64,000 nt of DNA from Cotesia glomerata (GCF_020080835.1 NC_058160.1:5893515-5957514), one strand, 5' to 3'. Positions 48,541 to 59,446 are shown, numbered from the stretch's first letter. Numbers and translations are program-made. Notes: generated by a model from the sequence alone, not told the origin.

Positions 48541-51220
48541 TATTTTGAATTATACTTGTGATTAAAAAAATAAAAGGACTGTAAAAAAATAATGACAGTC
48601 TGTTTTAGCACTCCAGAAACTAATGATGAATTAAAAATCTTTCTGTTCCTTCTATATTAATATTCTAGCCTGAGTATTAGTTATCAACAAGAGCTGTTAT
48701 TCTATGGGTATTTATTTTTAACTGTTATCAATATTTCGTAGAATTTCGGAGTTTTTATCTCAAGATAAATAAACAAGAGGACTAAAATTTCATTTATTTT
48801 GAATGATTGGTGAAACCGTTATTGCTAAACGAATACAATGATAAATTTTTTAGTGAATATTTTTAATTCCAATTTTTATAATTGAGAATATCGGAAATTA
48901 TCATCAGAATTATTATTTATTAAAGAAGAATAATAGTTTTTATACTTTTTATAGTAATTTTTTTATGGATTGCTTCCTAACATTTCACATAGTATAAATT
49001 ATGGCAACGGTTTTTATATTTTTTTTTGCATAATTTATAAAATATTTTTCCCAAAATTCAAAAAAATTTTATTCCAAAAGAAACTAAATTTTATTATGTG
49101 GGAGTACTTTTCCACTCTCGAAAATTTTGCGTCAACCACCGTACTCTTTGGGCCATAAAATCCCTTCCCCGGCATTCAAGGGGCTCATGACGTCACGGGA
49201 CCCCAAGAACAACGCTAAGTGTTAGCAAAGGCTAACACCCTCAAGAGTCAAGGGGCACGAGGCAGACTTTCCTCAGCCTCTGAGATACACACATCTACGG
49301 GTTACTACACTTATCATATTTTCCTTTACTTAACGTATCGTATTATTGTAATACCACGGAGTACCATCTTGACATTAATACTTATACACGAATTTAATCT
49401 ATTGTATCGTTTTACTGATAACTATATTCTACGGGATTGATTAATTATTGTGGAACTTTATTAACTTCATTTGAATATTGTAAAGAGTATAGTTATAACT
49501 TGAATAAATTATTAAATTAAAGAAATAGATTGCTACAATTATAATGATAATAATTATAATTATTATCTAAATATGCAACTCTACAACTTTTTAACATTTG
49601 ACAAACTATTATAATGAAAATTGAAGGGCTTTTGATAATTTTTAGAATTTTTTTAACAAAGAATTTTTGAACAAAAAACTTAGGAGAAAAATAATCACAA
49701 AATAATAAAGCTTAAATACAAATCATTCAAAATAATTTTCTAACTCAATTAATTTGTTAAATAATATCCAAAACTAGTGGTGTTATTTGCTTATTTCAGT
49801 ATCGTAATAAATTTGTTATTCTACTTAGTGAATCAAGAAGTCTATATATATTTATGTTTTTAAAGATAAGATAAAAATGAAATATTCTGACCATCATGTA
49901 AACATTATAAGTTTTTTTTTTCTTTTGATAATATCTTTTATGTAATTGAAATAAGTATACATTTATAGAATTATCTATTTTAATATTACGATAATGTCTT
50001 ATTAACTCTTTATTCATTTATTTCTGTCACGACAATTAACGAAAACGCGATAAAGGAAAGAATCACAACTTTCTTTTCCAAAGAAATTACATAAGAGCGG
50101 TTTATAGTTGATTTTCAAACGTGTTTTTCTCATGTATGTGATAAAATTTCGAAAAAAACGCTTCGCTCTTCGATAGATAATTAAATTATCTATCGAAGAG
50201 CGAAGCGCTTTTTTGGAAAATTTTCATTTATTTATGCATAAAATGCGTTTTAAGATTCCATTTGTTGTACAAGTATGACAGAGATACTTTCGTTTGTCAA
50301 ATAGAGGGCGAGAGAGAGAAAAAATGTAAACTCTTCTTAAATCGAATGTTCTTCTATCTACTATGTATTTAATACACTTTCGCATTCCAGGATTCAATGT
50401 TGATGTCAATCATAATTCATGTTACTAAAATAATTGAAATTAGTTAATGAATTAATAATAAATCAATTGTTTTAAAAACCATGCAAAAATTGAGTTTATT
50501 TTCACTTAATTGATTAACAATTTATTAAAAACTTTATTCTTTAATTAAATAGAAAAGAACTAAAATGAACGTTACTTTCTTTTAATTTATCAAAAATATT
50601 TTATATTAATTCATAAAAGATTCTATTTAATTGGTAGGATTCCTCTTTTTACAAGAGATGTGCTATTTTTTTCGTTCTTGTCGACTTTAGTTATAGAATT
50701 AATAAAATTTCAACCTTACCGCGAAAATTTTTAACACACATGTTTTCTCATGATAATTTACCGGCTATTTACGAAAGAGTTTGCTTGTCATTCGTTAGGA
50801 TGCAGTTAGTATCCTTCCGAACGTTAATCTTACACCAGCGGTATCCAATCTCAGTTTTTTAGCTGAAATAAAAAATTGCTAAATAAAAAAAATTTAAGAA
50901 ATACTTATCAAAAAATGTTTGATAATTTTACATTCATAAACTAAATGATTCTACATTTTTAATAATAAATTAACATTCGACTGGATATTAATTTTATAAT
51001 TTAATTCTAACAAGATAATGAACAACACTTGCTAAAGATAATTTTAAGTCAATATAACCTATAAATTAATTTCTTTCTTCAGGTAAATTTCTTAATTATC
51101 AATATATAATTACTTGTCACAGATTTGTCATTAATATATATTTTTACTCCAAAAAAAAGTCACAAATATCTTATTTTGAATCAAAATTTTTGTCAATTTG
51201 CGTCACTCATAAATAACACT
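48541..51220. other. Intergenic, AT-rich with one GC-richer block
   Basis: No gene seen. Bases about 49138-49320 are GC-richer (CATGACGTCACGGGACCCC; GTTAGCAAAGGCTAACACCC) and look like a transposon or LTR remnant, but no ends were found. A perfect hairpin lies at 50159-50207. Confidence 0.45.
50159..50207. repeat. Perfect 24-base-arm hairpin
   Basis: Two 24-base arms (CGCTTCGCTCTTCGATAGAT plus AATT, and its exact complement) are separated by a single A. A-rich and T-rich flanks add partial pairing. No other copy was noticed in this window. Confidence 0.85.
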
Positions 51221-51240
51221 GAATTTAGTAGACATTTGCT

Positions 51241-51440
51241 GAAAATTAAGTTAGTTGATATCTAAAAATTTTTAGATTTTTTTTTACTGAAGAAATGATT
51301 ACAAACAATAAAAAAAAATTTTTCATTTGTAAAAAAATTGAAAAACAATACGTGAAATTTTTTAAAAATATTTTTTAGTTCTAATTTAAGGTAATTTAAA
51401 AAAAATCAAAAAATTAAAAATGTCGGCTACTTTAGTAATA
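51241..51440. repeat. Short palindromic family, copy e
   Basis: Starts AATTAAGTTAGTTGATATCT (51243) and ends TGTCGGCTACTTTAGTAATA. It lies upstream of the BTB gene. Confidence 0.65.
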
Positions 51441-51720
51441 TAGACACAATTTTTTTTTTCATTTTTCTTAATAAACTAGGTTTAAAAAATTGCATTTGTA
51501 ATTTTTTAGAGCTTCTAAAGATAAAATTTTTCAAATTAATTATTCCTGCTATAATTTATTTGTTAGAAAAATTCTACAAATGATCAATAGTCTTAATTCA
51601 GTATCATCGGTTACAACAAAGAAAACAGCGACTTCCCAATGATTTTTTTTTTTTATAAATGAATTAAATTTTTCATTGAAAAAAAAAACTTTTTACATAT
51701 TTACGTATTAATTTAACATG

Positions 51721-51910
51721 AAAATTAAGTTAGCCGACATTTAGAATTTGTTTTTAGTGGAAAAATTATTACAAAAAAATTAAAAAAAAATTTTCACTTG
51801 TAAAAAATTTTAAAAACTGTAAGTGCAATTTTTAAAAAATATTTTTTTGTTCTAATTTAATTATTAAAAAAAATCAAAAAATTAAAATCGTCGGTTAACT
51901 TTAGTATTAT
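51721..51910. repeat. Short palindromic family, copy f
   Basis: Starts AATTAAGTTAGCCGACATTT and ends TCGTCGGTTAACTTTAGTAT. It lies in the probable first intron of the BTB gene. Confidence 0.7.
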
Positions 51911-51988
51911 TAATTTAACAATAAGTAATTTGTATGATTCTAAATTAATAAATTTATTTTTCTTCTTTCAGTATTTAAGAAGAAAATC

Positions 51989-52969
51989 ATGAACTTTGCG
52001 TACTCAAAGACGAATAACATTAAGTGTCGATGGGAAATCCCTTCAAAAAACAACTACCGCAGTGTTAGAAATTATTTCATGAAACCTTTAGAATACTGTC
52101 TTATCACAGTATCGATGGACTACGAGGCATCGTGCTCAGATATTATAATAGAAATAAGTAGAGAATACAAAATAGTTCCTGGCACAGTTGCAGTTGAAGT
52201 TTATTCAAACAACAAAATAAAATACTCTGAAATAATTGATCACTGGTTTGAAAATGGTCTTAATATTTTCGTCCCTAACAATTGTAGTAAAGATGATAAT
52301 GAAAGTTCCTCTGACAGCTTTGAAAGCCTAGAAGACTCTCATGAAGCTAATTACTTGAGAGTATTGTGTGAAATAAAGTGGCTGGGATGCACAAGTGATG
52401 TTTGTTTGTCTTGTCCGTTGGTTAACAATTACTTAAATAATTACACCAATGATGACTTTAAGAGCTTCTATTTAGACCGTATGCTGAGCGATGTGGTGCT
52501 GGTAGTTGATGATGAAGAAATAGTTGCACACAAAGTCGTTTTATCTGCTCACAGCCCAGTTTTCTTGGCGATGTTTCAGTCAAACATGAAAGAAGCCCGT
52601 GAAAATTCTATTACCATCGAAAATATCCGTGTTGATGTTATGAAAGAAGTTCTGAAATTTATGTACACTGGTACAACTGAAGCCGAAGAAAACTATGAGC
52701 TGGCATTGAAAATTTTAGATGTTGCGGAAAGGTATCAAATATTAAAGCTGAAGAACTTTTGCGGGACAATAGTATTTAGATACTTGTCGCTGAATAACGT
52801 TATATCTATTGCTATTGAAGCAGAAAAATACAATGCTGATATTCTACGTCAAATGGCCATTCAATTCATCGTAAAAAATATTGATACTATCGTTTTTTTG
52901 AATGATTACAAGCAATTAGGATCGACGCATCCAGGTTTGATGTCTGAAATAATAAATTTGTTAAAGTAA
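51989..52969 (+). CDS. Speckle-type POZ-like BTB protein with degenerate MATH domain
   Basis: 326 aa in one coding exon. Residues 1-145 are a poorly conserved MATH-like beta domain with several cysteines. Residues about 165-265 are a BTB/POZ domain with the usual core LSDVVLVVDDEEIVAHKVVL, then SPVFLAMF and FMYTG. A BACK-like helical tail (LALKILDVAERYQILKLKNFC) follows. SPOP-type proteins are cullin-3 adaptors that pick substrates through MATH. Because the MATH part has drifted, its substrate is unknown. Insects, parasitoid wasps included, often carry expanded, fast-evolving sets of these genes. The bases before the ATG (TTCTTTCAG at 51963-51971) look like a splice acceptor, so a non-coding first exon is likely upstream. 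The stop is at 52967. Confidence 0.85.
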   Translation: MNFAYSKTNNIKCRWEIPSKNNYRSVRNYFMKPLEYCLITVSMDYEASCSDIIIEISREYKIVPGTVAVEVYSNNKIKYSEIIDHWFENGLNIFVPNNCSKDDNESSSDSFESLEDSHEANYLRVLCEIKWLGCTSDVCLSCPLVNNYLNNYTNDDFKSFYLDRMLSDVVLVVDDEEIVAHKVVLSAHSPVFLAMFQSNMKEARENSITIENIRVDVMKEVLKFMYTGTTEAEENYELALKILDVAERYQILKLKNFCGTIVFRYLSLNNVISIAIEAEKYNADILRQMAIQFIVKNIDTIVFLNDYKQLGSTHPGLMSEIINLLK

Positions 52970-53264
52970 ATTAATTTTATCTTTGATATCCCTATATAAC
53001 TTATCAAATGTTAAATTGATGGTTATAAAGTTATAAAAAATGAAAGTAAAGTCATGATTAATTAATATAAATTTTTGGTCTGCTGTGATAGTTAATTTAT
53101 TGACAATACTCCAATGACATTAAATTAAAGAATGTCATAGTCAAATACATTACAAACTTTATGATTAAAACTGGCCTAAAATTTATGTTATTTAAACTAT
53201 TATTAAATAAAAATCAGGATGTTGTAGACCAAAATGTTGTTATGTTTTTTTATTTCATTTATTT

Positions 53265-53310
53265 TAACATGCGACGTTTCGTCAGTTTTATTCTGACATC
53301 ATCAGGCACC
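53265..53310 (-). ncRNA. Hammerhead ribozyme-type motif in the Penelope-like element
   Basis: Read on the minus strand: CTGATGA (53305-53299), stem II GTCAG..CTGAC (53297-53293 with 53285-53281) around an AATAAAA loop, then GAAAC (53280-53276) and GTC. The conserved CUGAUGA and GAAAC boxes and the GUC cleavage triplet are in the right order. Stem III would be only two base pairs (AC/GU) without a loop, and stem I pairs GTGC with GCAT. Penelope-like elements are known to carry such minimal hammerheads, which work mainly as dimers. Confidence 0.75.
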
Positions 53311-53488
53311 TATGTGTTTACAAACAAATAAATATTAACAATTTTTTAAGTCAATTTAAACATAATACAAAAGTCAAAAAATTTTTTTTCAATAAATACC
53401 TTAAAATTTTACAATACAAAAACACATAGTCCTTAATTTAAAAAACATTATTGCGCATGGTATTTTTTCTTTTACATAAAAAATATAC

Positions 53489-53632
53489 AATAGTATATTA
53501 CATACCTAGGCCAGTAAAATAAGAAAAGTCTCAGATCACATGTAATTGTTGGCCGAGGCGAAGCCGAGGTTGACAAACATGTGATCTGAGGCTTTCTTAT
53601 TTACTGGCCAAGGTGTGTATACTATTTTTCTG
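53489..53632. repeat. Palindromic insertion in the Penelope endonuclease position
   Basis: Arms TAGTATATTACATACCTAGG and TTACTGGCCAAGGTGTGTATACTA are inverted with small differences. Inner arms CAGATCACATGT and ACATGTGATCTG are perfect, and CCGAGGCGAAGCCGAGG is a small central palindrome. Confidence 0.7.
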
Positions 53633-53719
53633 CTCGACGTAGCCGGAATGTGGCAACTTTGTTTAGCGCAGCGGCCAGAAAGTTGCCACTTTCCGGCCGG
53701 AGGGCAGAAAAAAACTTTT

Positions 53720-54310
53720 TCAGAGTCCGTAATAAGTACAATGAACCACATCCAATAAAGAGTCAACTTCCTCCCCCGGCACAGCAAACAAAGTATCGTC
53801 AACATACAACCGTAGGAATGGTACCTGGAATGGCAAACTGTCCATTACCTTCCTCAAAACGTAGTTCATGACAATGTTCGCCAAGACCGGACTCGCTGGA
53901 TTTCCCATTTTCGAACCATCTAGCTGGAGATAGAACTCATCCATGAACTTAAAATAACTTGTCTCAAAACACACGTTTATGAGATTACACAACGTATTTT
54001 TTGGAACTTTTACCAGCTCCGTAATGGACTCCCATTCCTCTTCTATTATCGACAACACTAATGCCTTCGGGATGTTTGTGAATAATGACACAACATCCAA
54101 GGAGACCAGAACATAATCAGGTGGTAATCTAACTTCATTCAAGAAACTTACCATTTCGATGGAATTCTTGATGTTAAACTTAAATGAATCCGTTAACAAT
54201 TTGTGAAGGAATTTTGCTAGTTTATAGCAAGGAGATTTTATGCAACTTACTACAGGGCGAAGCTTACAACCAGGTTTGTGTATCTTTCGCAATCCATAAA
54301 GTCTTGGTGG
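53720..54310 (-). pseudogene. Penelope-type reverse transcriptase, 3' part broken
   Basis: Frame begins around LYGLRKIHKPGCKLRPVVS and shows LVSLDVVSLFTNIP, LDGSKMGNPASPVLANI and LRLYVDDTLFA, the RT motif set of Penelope-like elements. It stops soon after YVDDT, before the thumb and the endonuclease. The start is in a different frame from the upstream ORF, so a one-base shift lies near 54300-54315. Confidence 0.85.
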
Positions 54311-55100
54311 TAAAGAATTGTGTGACTAAACTTTTTGCTTGGACCTCCTCAATCAACTTTTCCTCCAACAAATCATCTATCACAGTATTAATCTTATTCT
54401 GGTATCTTGCAGTTGGATCTTTATTCACTTTTTTATAAATAGCCTGATCATTCAGTAATTCCAACATTCCACGCTCATACTCATCTTTTTTCATCAACAC
54501 CGTCGCTCCCCCTTTGTCCGCACGAATAACCACGATGTCTTTCCTATTTTCGAGAAACTCTTTAATCTGTCTTAGATCTTCCTTCATCTTCTTACCCTCT
54601 CTGTTTTTCCACCTTCTGGCAGAATTACAATAATTAGTAATCGAATTAATAGCTCCAAGTCTAACACTATTCTTTAAACTATCTAATTCTTTCTCTTCGA
54701 GGGTTTGGTCCTTTATCCTTGAGATACCAAACTCCAGATCTTTAATGAGTATTGGTATAGGAACACTTTTTGGATCCAATTCTATACCAAAATTAGGTGA
54801 CAAACTAAGTATATTCTCTACGAAGTCAGGTACTGATTCATTCAAAAAATTATACAGCACCTTATTCGTACCCTCACCATTTGGAACTACTGCTGCACAA
54901 TCACTTACTAGCGACTTAATTTTCCTTTGATTTTTAACTTTAATCTTTTTGAAAACCTTCTCATATCTAACCTTGTTGACATGTAAACACCAGCACATCA
55001 TCCGTGCTGGAAGTACCGACATCAATTCTTCTTCAATCTTCCTCTTTTCTGCGTCTAGCTTAGCAACCTTCCAATGTGCAACTTTAATTTCAACATCCAA
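54264..55100 (-). pseudogene. Penelope-like N-terminal region
   Basis: 278 codons with the pre-RT motifs DIVVIRADKGGATVLMKK and NKINTVIDDL, as in Penelope-like polyproteins before the RT fingers. The frame ends just past the overlap with the RT frame because of the frameshift. A start further upstream, in the 55111-55374 frame (MENSGFFNEL), could be the original N-terminus. Confidence 0.8.
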
Positions 55101-55486
55101 GGCTGAATTTTTATAAATTTTTAAACTTCCTCATAATTTTTTTAACTAAATATTTAAACGGATGTCCATCCAATAACAATAATAAATACACCGATTTTAC
55201 ATTGTATGCAATGTGGCCCGGGTAGATATCATTATTTTTACATTGCATCAGAAAAAACTTCCTGTTGACACACGCCGCCAACTTCCTTGATAAACCTGCT
55301 AACCTTTTTACCAGACTCCAAACTAGTATACCAAATATCTTACGCAGCTCGTTAAAAAATCCACTGTTTTCCATATTATTGTTCTAATCAGGTCTAAATT
55401 CTTCTATAATTAAATAAAAATCAGGATGTTGTAGACCAAAATGTTGTTATGTTTTTTTATTTTTTTATTTCATTAAACTATTATTA

Positions 55487-56480
55487 CCAACTAAAGATAG
55501 AAATTGAAAAAAAAAAAAAATTATTTAGTGAATTTTTTATTTTGATACTTTGTTTTTGTATTTTATTTAATTTTTTTTTAGGATATTTTTCTAAGAGATG
55601 TAATATTAATTATTATTATTATTTAAAATTTGATAATTACATTGAAGTATTTTATTGAAATAAGATTAAAATTAATATACGGAAAAATGGTAAGTTCTAA
55701 AATAAGTAGTATTTCAATCAGTATAGTAGCTAATCTAGCTGTTCTCGTTTCATATTGATGTATATAAGGTTTTTTTTTCTTAAACAAAGATTTCAAAAAT
55801 AATAGAACGATATTATAAACAAAATAAGTGGATAATTAAAATCAAAGAGAACTTATTTACTGTGATTGGTCCTTTTATTATCAATTTTACATAAGATATT
55901 TATAAAGAAATATGTACATACATGAATACATAGACTGTGAACAAAAATTCTTTTCTCTTATATAATAAAATATTTACAGTCGATTATAGTTTATAAATTG
56001 CTTTTTATTAATCATTTTGATATGATATATTCCAGTTCCAATATACAATATAATATCTAGCGATTCTTCGAAACACGACGTTCGGTTTCACCCTCCAGGA
56101 TCAAATGGCCGTCATCAGATATTGTAATCCAGTAAAAGATAATTACAATTTAATTAGTTTACAGTTTTTAAATTTTTTTTCGGATAAATTGAATCATTTC
56201 ATTGCTGCATAAATAATTTTCCTGACGATCGGTATACGTATAGTCTGTGTAGGAGAACAGGTTTCTTCATACTGAACTCCAATAAAGGTGTCGATTGCAA
56301 TAATGTAAATCTTTCGATCTTGTCAATCAGTTTTTTAAGGAATTATGTTCACAATTTCACAAAGATGAGATTTCAATACAACACATTGTTTTTTCTCAAT
56401 AAAGTTCAGATGTAACAAAAATCAAGTTACAATGAAAATAAAAATCTCTTCTCTATCTAATTTTAATAAAACATTGATTA
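55487..56480. other. Intergenic, AT-rich, no gene seen
   Basis: Includes short poly-A/T tracts and one TTCGAAACACGACGTTCGG segment near 56070 followed by TGGCCGTCATCAG. No gene or element boundary was recognised. It also holds the 3' flank of the CWC22-like gene. Confidence 0.45.
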
Positions 56481-57428
56481 TCAAGTAAAAAGTCTTCGCC
56501 TGACGCTTGATAACTTTGTTAAAAACCGATATTTTTTCATTATTTCATCTTTTTTTTCCTCCTTGTGATTGTTACCAAAAATGATCTTAATCCTTTCTGA
56601 ATAATGATTTTCAGTAACTTTATAGTTCGAGTCATATACAAACTCATCAAGATAATTTTCCGGATCGAGGTGATGAAATAATTCAAATGCATGGATGACT
56701 TGGAACTTTTTTCCTATTTCATCAACTTTTTTTGAACCAACTTGATTATAAATGTCGCGCGTTGCAAGAAATCCATCAACCATACAATTTGTTTGCTTAT
56801 CAAATTGATGTGACATCCTGTACTCCAAAAGTATTGCCAAAAGTATTTCCCTATGTTTAGTGTCCAATTTGGTTGAACATATCAACAAGATAGACACAGC
56901 CAACTGTATAGATCCGTTTGTTGGATTAGTCAGCAAATCTATCAGAATTTGACGCACTAAACATTCGTCCGCCACGTGTTGATGTAATAAGAAGCTTATG
57001 AAAATGGCGGGAGGACTCTTTAATTCAAGCGAATTCTTCTGTTGTCCTTGCTGGTATCGCCTGATCAATCTTCGCAACAGTAGATCTCCAATAATAGGAA
57101 ACACCATATTCACACTAGCAAATAAGGTCGCGTATACGGGTGTCGACTGTACACAATTTTCTTGAGCTTCGATCACTGTTTTGATGAGAACTCCTCTTCC
57201 TCGGTAGATGTTGGTTAGAAACAGCTTTTTCGCCACGTGCTGTATATTATCCAAACTAATTTCGCTTATTTTGTTATTTATAGTGTTCTTCATTTCATCC
57301 CAAGCATTTCGCTGATATTCTTCATTTAGTACTGAAACATGCTCCATTTTAAAACTGGTATCTGTTTTATTCTTCAATGAAAAACGTAAGAACAAATTTC
57401 GAAGATTGAGGACAATAATCACTCTCAA
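56481..57428 (-). CDS. Intronless CWC22-like protein, MIF4G part only
   Basis: 315 aa in one exon (288 if the internal Met at 57347 is the start; the first 27 residues look non-homologous). From about residue 37 it matches the pattern of CWC22/nucampholin: QRNAWDEMKNTINNKI, NIYRGRGVLIKTVIEAQ, LLLRRLIRRYQ, LHQHVADECLVRQIL, LLTNPTNGS. These are the alpha-helical MIF4G repeats that hold eIF4A3 for exon-junction-complex loading in the spliceosome. The acidic linker resembles the part after MIF4G, and the protein stops before the MA3 domain. CWC22 genes are normally long and multi-exon, so this is probably a retrocopy or truncated duplicate. The frame is intact over 315 codons, which argues for use. 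In the house fly, the male determiner arose from a CWC22 duplicate; any similar role here is speculation. Confidence 0.8.
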   Translation of the reverse strand: MRVIIVLNLRNLFLRFSLKNKTDTSFKMEHVSVLNEEYQRNAWDEMKNTINNKISEISLDNIQHVAKKLFLTNIYRGRGVLIKTVIEAQENCVQSTPVYATLFASVNMVFPIIGDLLLRRLIRRYQQGQQKNSLELKSPPAIFISFLLHQHVADECLVRQILIDLLTNPTNGSIQLAVSILLICSTKLDTKHREILLAILLEYRMSHQFDKQTNCMVDGFLATRDIYNQVGSKKVDEIGKKFQVIHAFELFHHLDPENYLDEFVYDSNYKVTENHYSERIKIIFGNNHKEEKKDEIMKKYRFLTKLSSVRRRLFT

Positions 57429-57949
57429 AAAATAAGAATTTTACTGTTCTCACTAAAAAACACTTATGTTATAACAAATGAAATCAATTTCACTGTTTCT
57501 GTATTTAACGTCTGAGACTTTAGTTACTTTTAAGTGGCTTTTAGTATAACACGTGGGAATATTCTACGATCTTCACTAGAGCAATGCACTAGAGCAACTG
57601 AAGAAAGTCTACCTTAAAAGGGCGTTTCCACGTAACAGTCGTGCTCAACTTTTAAGACGATTCTCTCTATGTTAAGTACTACTAGTAAAATGAAAACTAG
57701 TTGAGGTACAGTCCACTATCTCGCTTACGCTCGAATGCGCTGAAGTCCAAAAATATTCTCACTACGTTGTTTGTCCGAACCGGCAACGTGGTTTTCTTTT
57801 CTCGACATTGCACACCTTTTAATGCGAAGCGGTTGAGATAGTATTCTACTCCCGACACGTCAAGGTCAAGCAATTTTGTGGTCTTCAAATGCTTCTACGA
57901 TAAATCCTAAAAAATTGATGTGTCGATATCGGGATTTTTTTTATTAATT
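57429..57949. other. Upstream flank of the CWC22-like gene
   Basis: No gene seen. A GC-richer stretch at about 57690-57890 (GCGAAGCGG, CTCGCTTACGCTCG) with a short minus-strand open frame was not recognised. Confidence 0.4.
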
Positions 57950-58320
57950 CCAGAATTCGATGAACTAGTGCCCTATTTCATATTATTAGTATAGATTACG
58001 TAGTTTTTTTTTAAATTCATTTTTAGTAAAATTCACTATGATACACACATACAAAAACAAAAAAACTTTTATTATTTTTCTCACGTGAAAATTATGGCGC
58101 CACTTCATTAAGTTAAAATGAAATAAATTAATCATATAATTAGATATTTTTTCAACTGCGCGTGCACACAACAAGAAAAATAGGCGCGAATGATGAAAAA
58201 AAAAATTAGAAAATACTTTGTAAGAAATTACTTAATTATTTTTTTTTTTTAAATCATTTGATATTCTTATTTAAAAATAAGAAAGCGTTATGAAGCGTAA
58301 ATTTTGGAATTTTCCAAACA
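57950..58320. repeat. Diverged copy of the TGCACG-type element
   Basis: Inverse orientation to 45695-46060. Shared landmarks are TATGGCGCCACTT, GTAAGAAATTACTTAA, GCGTTATGA and TTCCAAAC at the right end. The other end is not found. Confidence 0.6.
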
Positions 58321-58991
58321 TTAAGTATGCTTTAACACCAAAAATAATTTAAAACACCGATGCCGATGTTACAAATCTTAATCCTTTCAGTGTTGAAATT
58401 TATCACCAAAAATTTTAATTCCTATACCGCCTAAAGTCACCGTTTTTTTTTTTTTTTTAATTACTGTTATCGGATTACTGATTGATATCCATTTGATTTA
58501 TTTACATATTAACAGCTTTTTTACATAAACTATCAATATTTATAAATGCGTCGTCAATTTTAATAATTATTCTACAAGAAAAGAAATAAATTATAAAATA
58601 TGTTCAGCTTCTTGAAAACTATGTACTCACATATAATGTAATCGTCATTCTAATTATTAAGTTGTTTAATTTAACATATTTTAGGAGGTGATTCTTTGAC
58701 GTTTTCAGATAAAAATAGTCCGAATACATATTAATTGAATAATCTAAACAAAAATATTATACATATAATAGACAATTAATTGATTTTTAATAAATAAAAT
58801 TTCAATTAACTTTTTTTTCGCATAAATGAATAGAAATGAATAGAATTTTATAATAAATTATTTATTTTCAATCTAACGGGAAAAATAATTGTTAATGATT
58901 AATATATAAGTGACTAAAATGTTAATTTCTAATACCCTTATTTTATTTTTGTATAGTAATTTTACATTTATTTTTTATATAAAAGTGATTC
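58321..58991. other. Intergenic, AT-rich, no gene seen
   Basis: 3' flank of the 116-aa secreted protein gene. Only poly-A/T tracts and short frames. Confidence 0.5.
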
Positions 58992-59446
58992 TTAACTTAT
59001 CACTTTGAAATCGTTCAATTTCCCGATATAATGCTTTCCTGCTGGATCTTGGCAATCAATTGGTACCCGATATAACAAAGCTTTTTTAGATTCAAAAACA
59101 TACTCAGCCATATTTATATAAAATTTCATTAATCCTGTAGTGCATGCTTTAAAATCAATGTTGATAAAAGGCGTTGTGAAAGCTTCAAAATATTTCATAC
59201 ATGTTGTAGAATAGAGATTAGTAAAAATTGAAAAGCTGGTCAATGGAGTGGATAAAAATTTTGTCTACGGAAGTCAATGAACAATTGTAAACGAATACAC
59301 CTCCACGAAAAGACTAGAAAAATATATGAGTTGTTAAAAGTTTATAAAAAATATATTACATCACTTACATTGTCATCTGTTGTTCTTGTCATTGAAAAAT
59401 TACAAGAAAACAGTATTACAATATTTACAAATAGGAAATATTTCAT
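58992..59446 (-). CDS. Small secreted protein, unknown family (116 aa)
   Basis: Two exons, 59446-59369 and 59264-58992, both phase 0. Exon 1 is a signal peptide (MKYFLFVNIVILFSCNFS) followed by TRTTDDN; a canonical GTAAGT donor ends it. The acceptor is CCGTAG at 59270-59265; the in-frame stop is removed by using it, which fixes the exon start. The mature protein has only three cysteines (TTCMKYF, FKACTTG, PIDCQDP), with FYINMAEYVFESKKALL in between, and ends in DFKVIS. No domain recognised. Its two-exon plan is the same as that of the secreted paralogues at 46-48 kb, but no clear sequence similarity was seen. Confidence 0.65.

Larger units (their letters stand above)
53206..55472 (-). mobile_element. 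Penelope-like retroelement, decayed
   Basis: Inserted with a 14-base target duplication TTAAACTATTATTA (53192-53205 and 55473-55486). Minus-strand coding order: an N-terminal region, then a Penelope-type reverse transcriptase, then a 3' end with a hammerhead-type motif. The 3' end sequence AATAAAAATCAGGATGTTG is repeated at the 5' end (55413-55472), i.e. a partial pseudo-LTR. The GIY-YIG endonuclease expected after the RT is missing; its place holds a palindromic insertion. It carries at least one frameshift, so it is inactive. Confidence 0.85.

Noticed and set aside
49219..49440. 73-codon + strand frame in the GC-richer block
   Set aside because: No signal peptide or domain; probably a transposon remnant.
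53536..53805. 89-codon minus-strand frame after the Penelope RT
   Set aside because: It overlaps the end of the RT frame and the palindromic insertion and shows no GIY-YIG residues; not the missing endonuclease.
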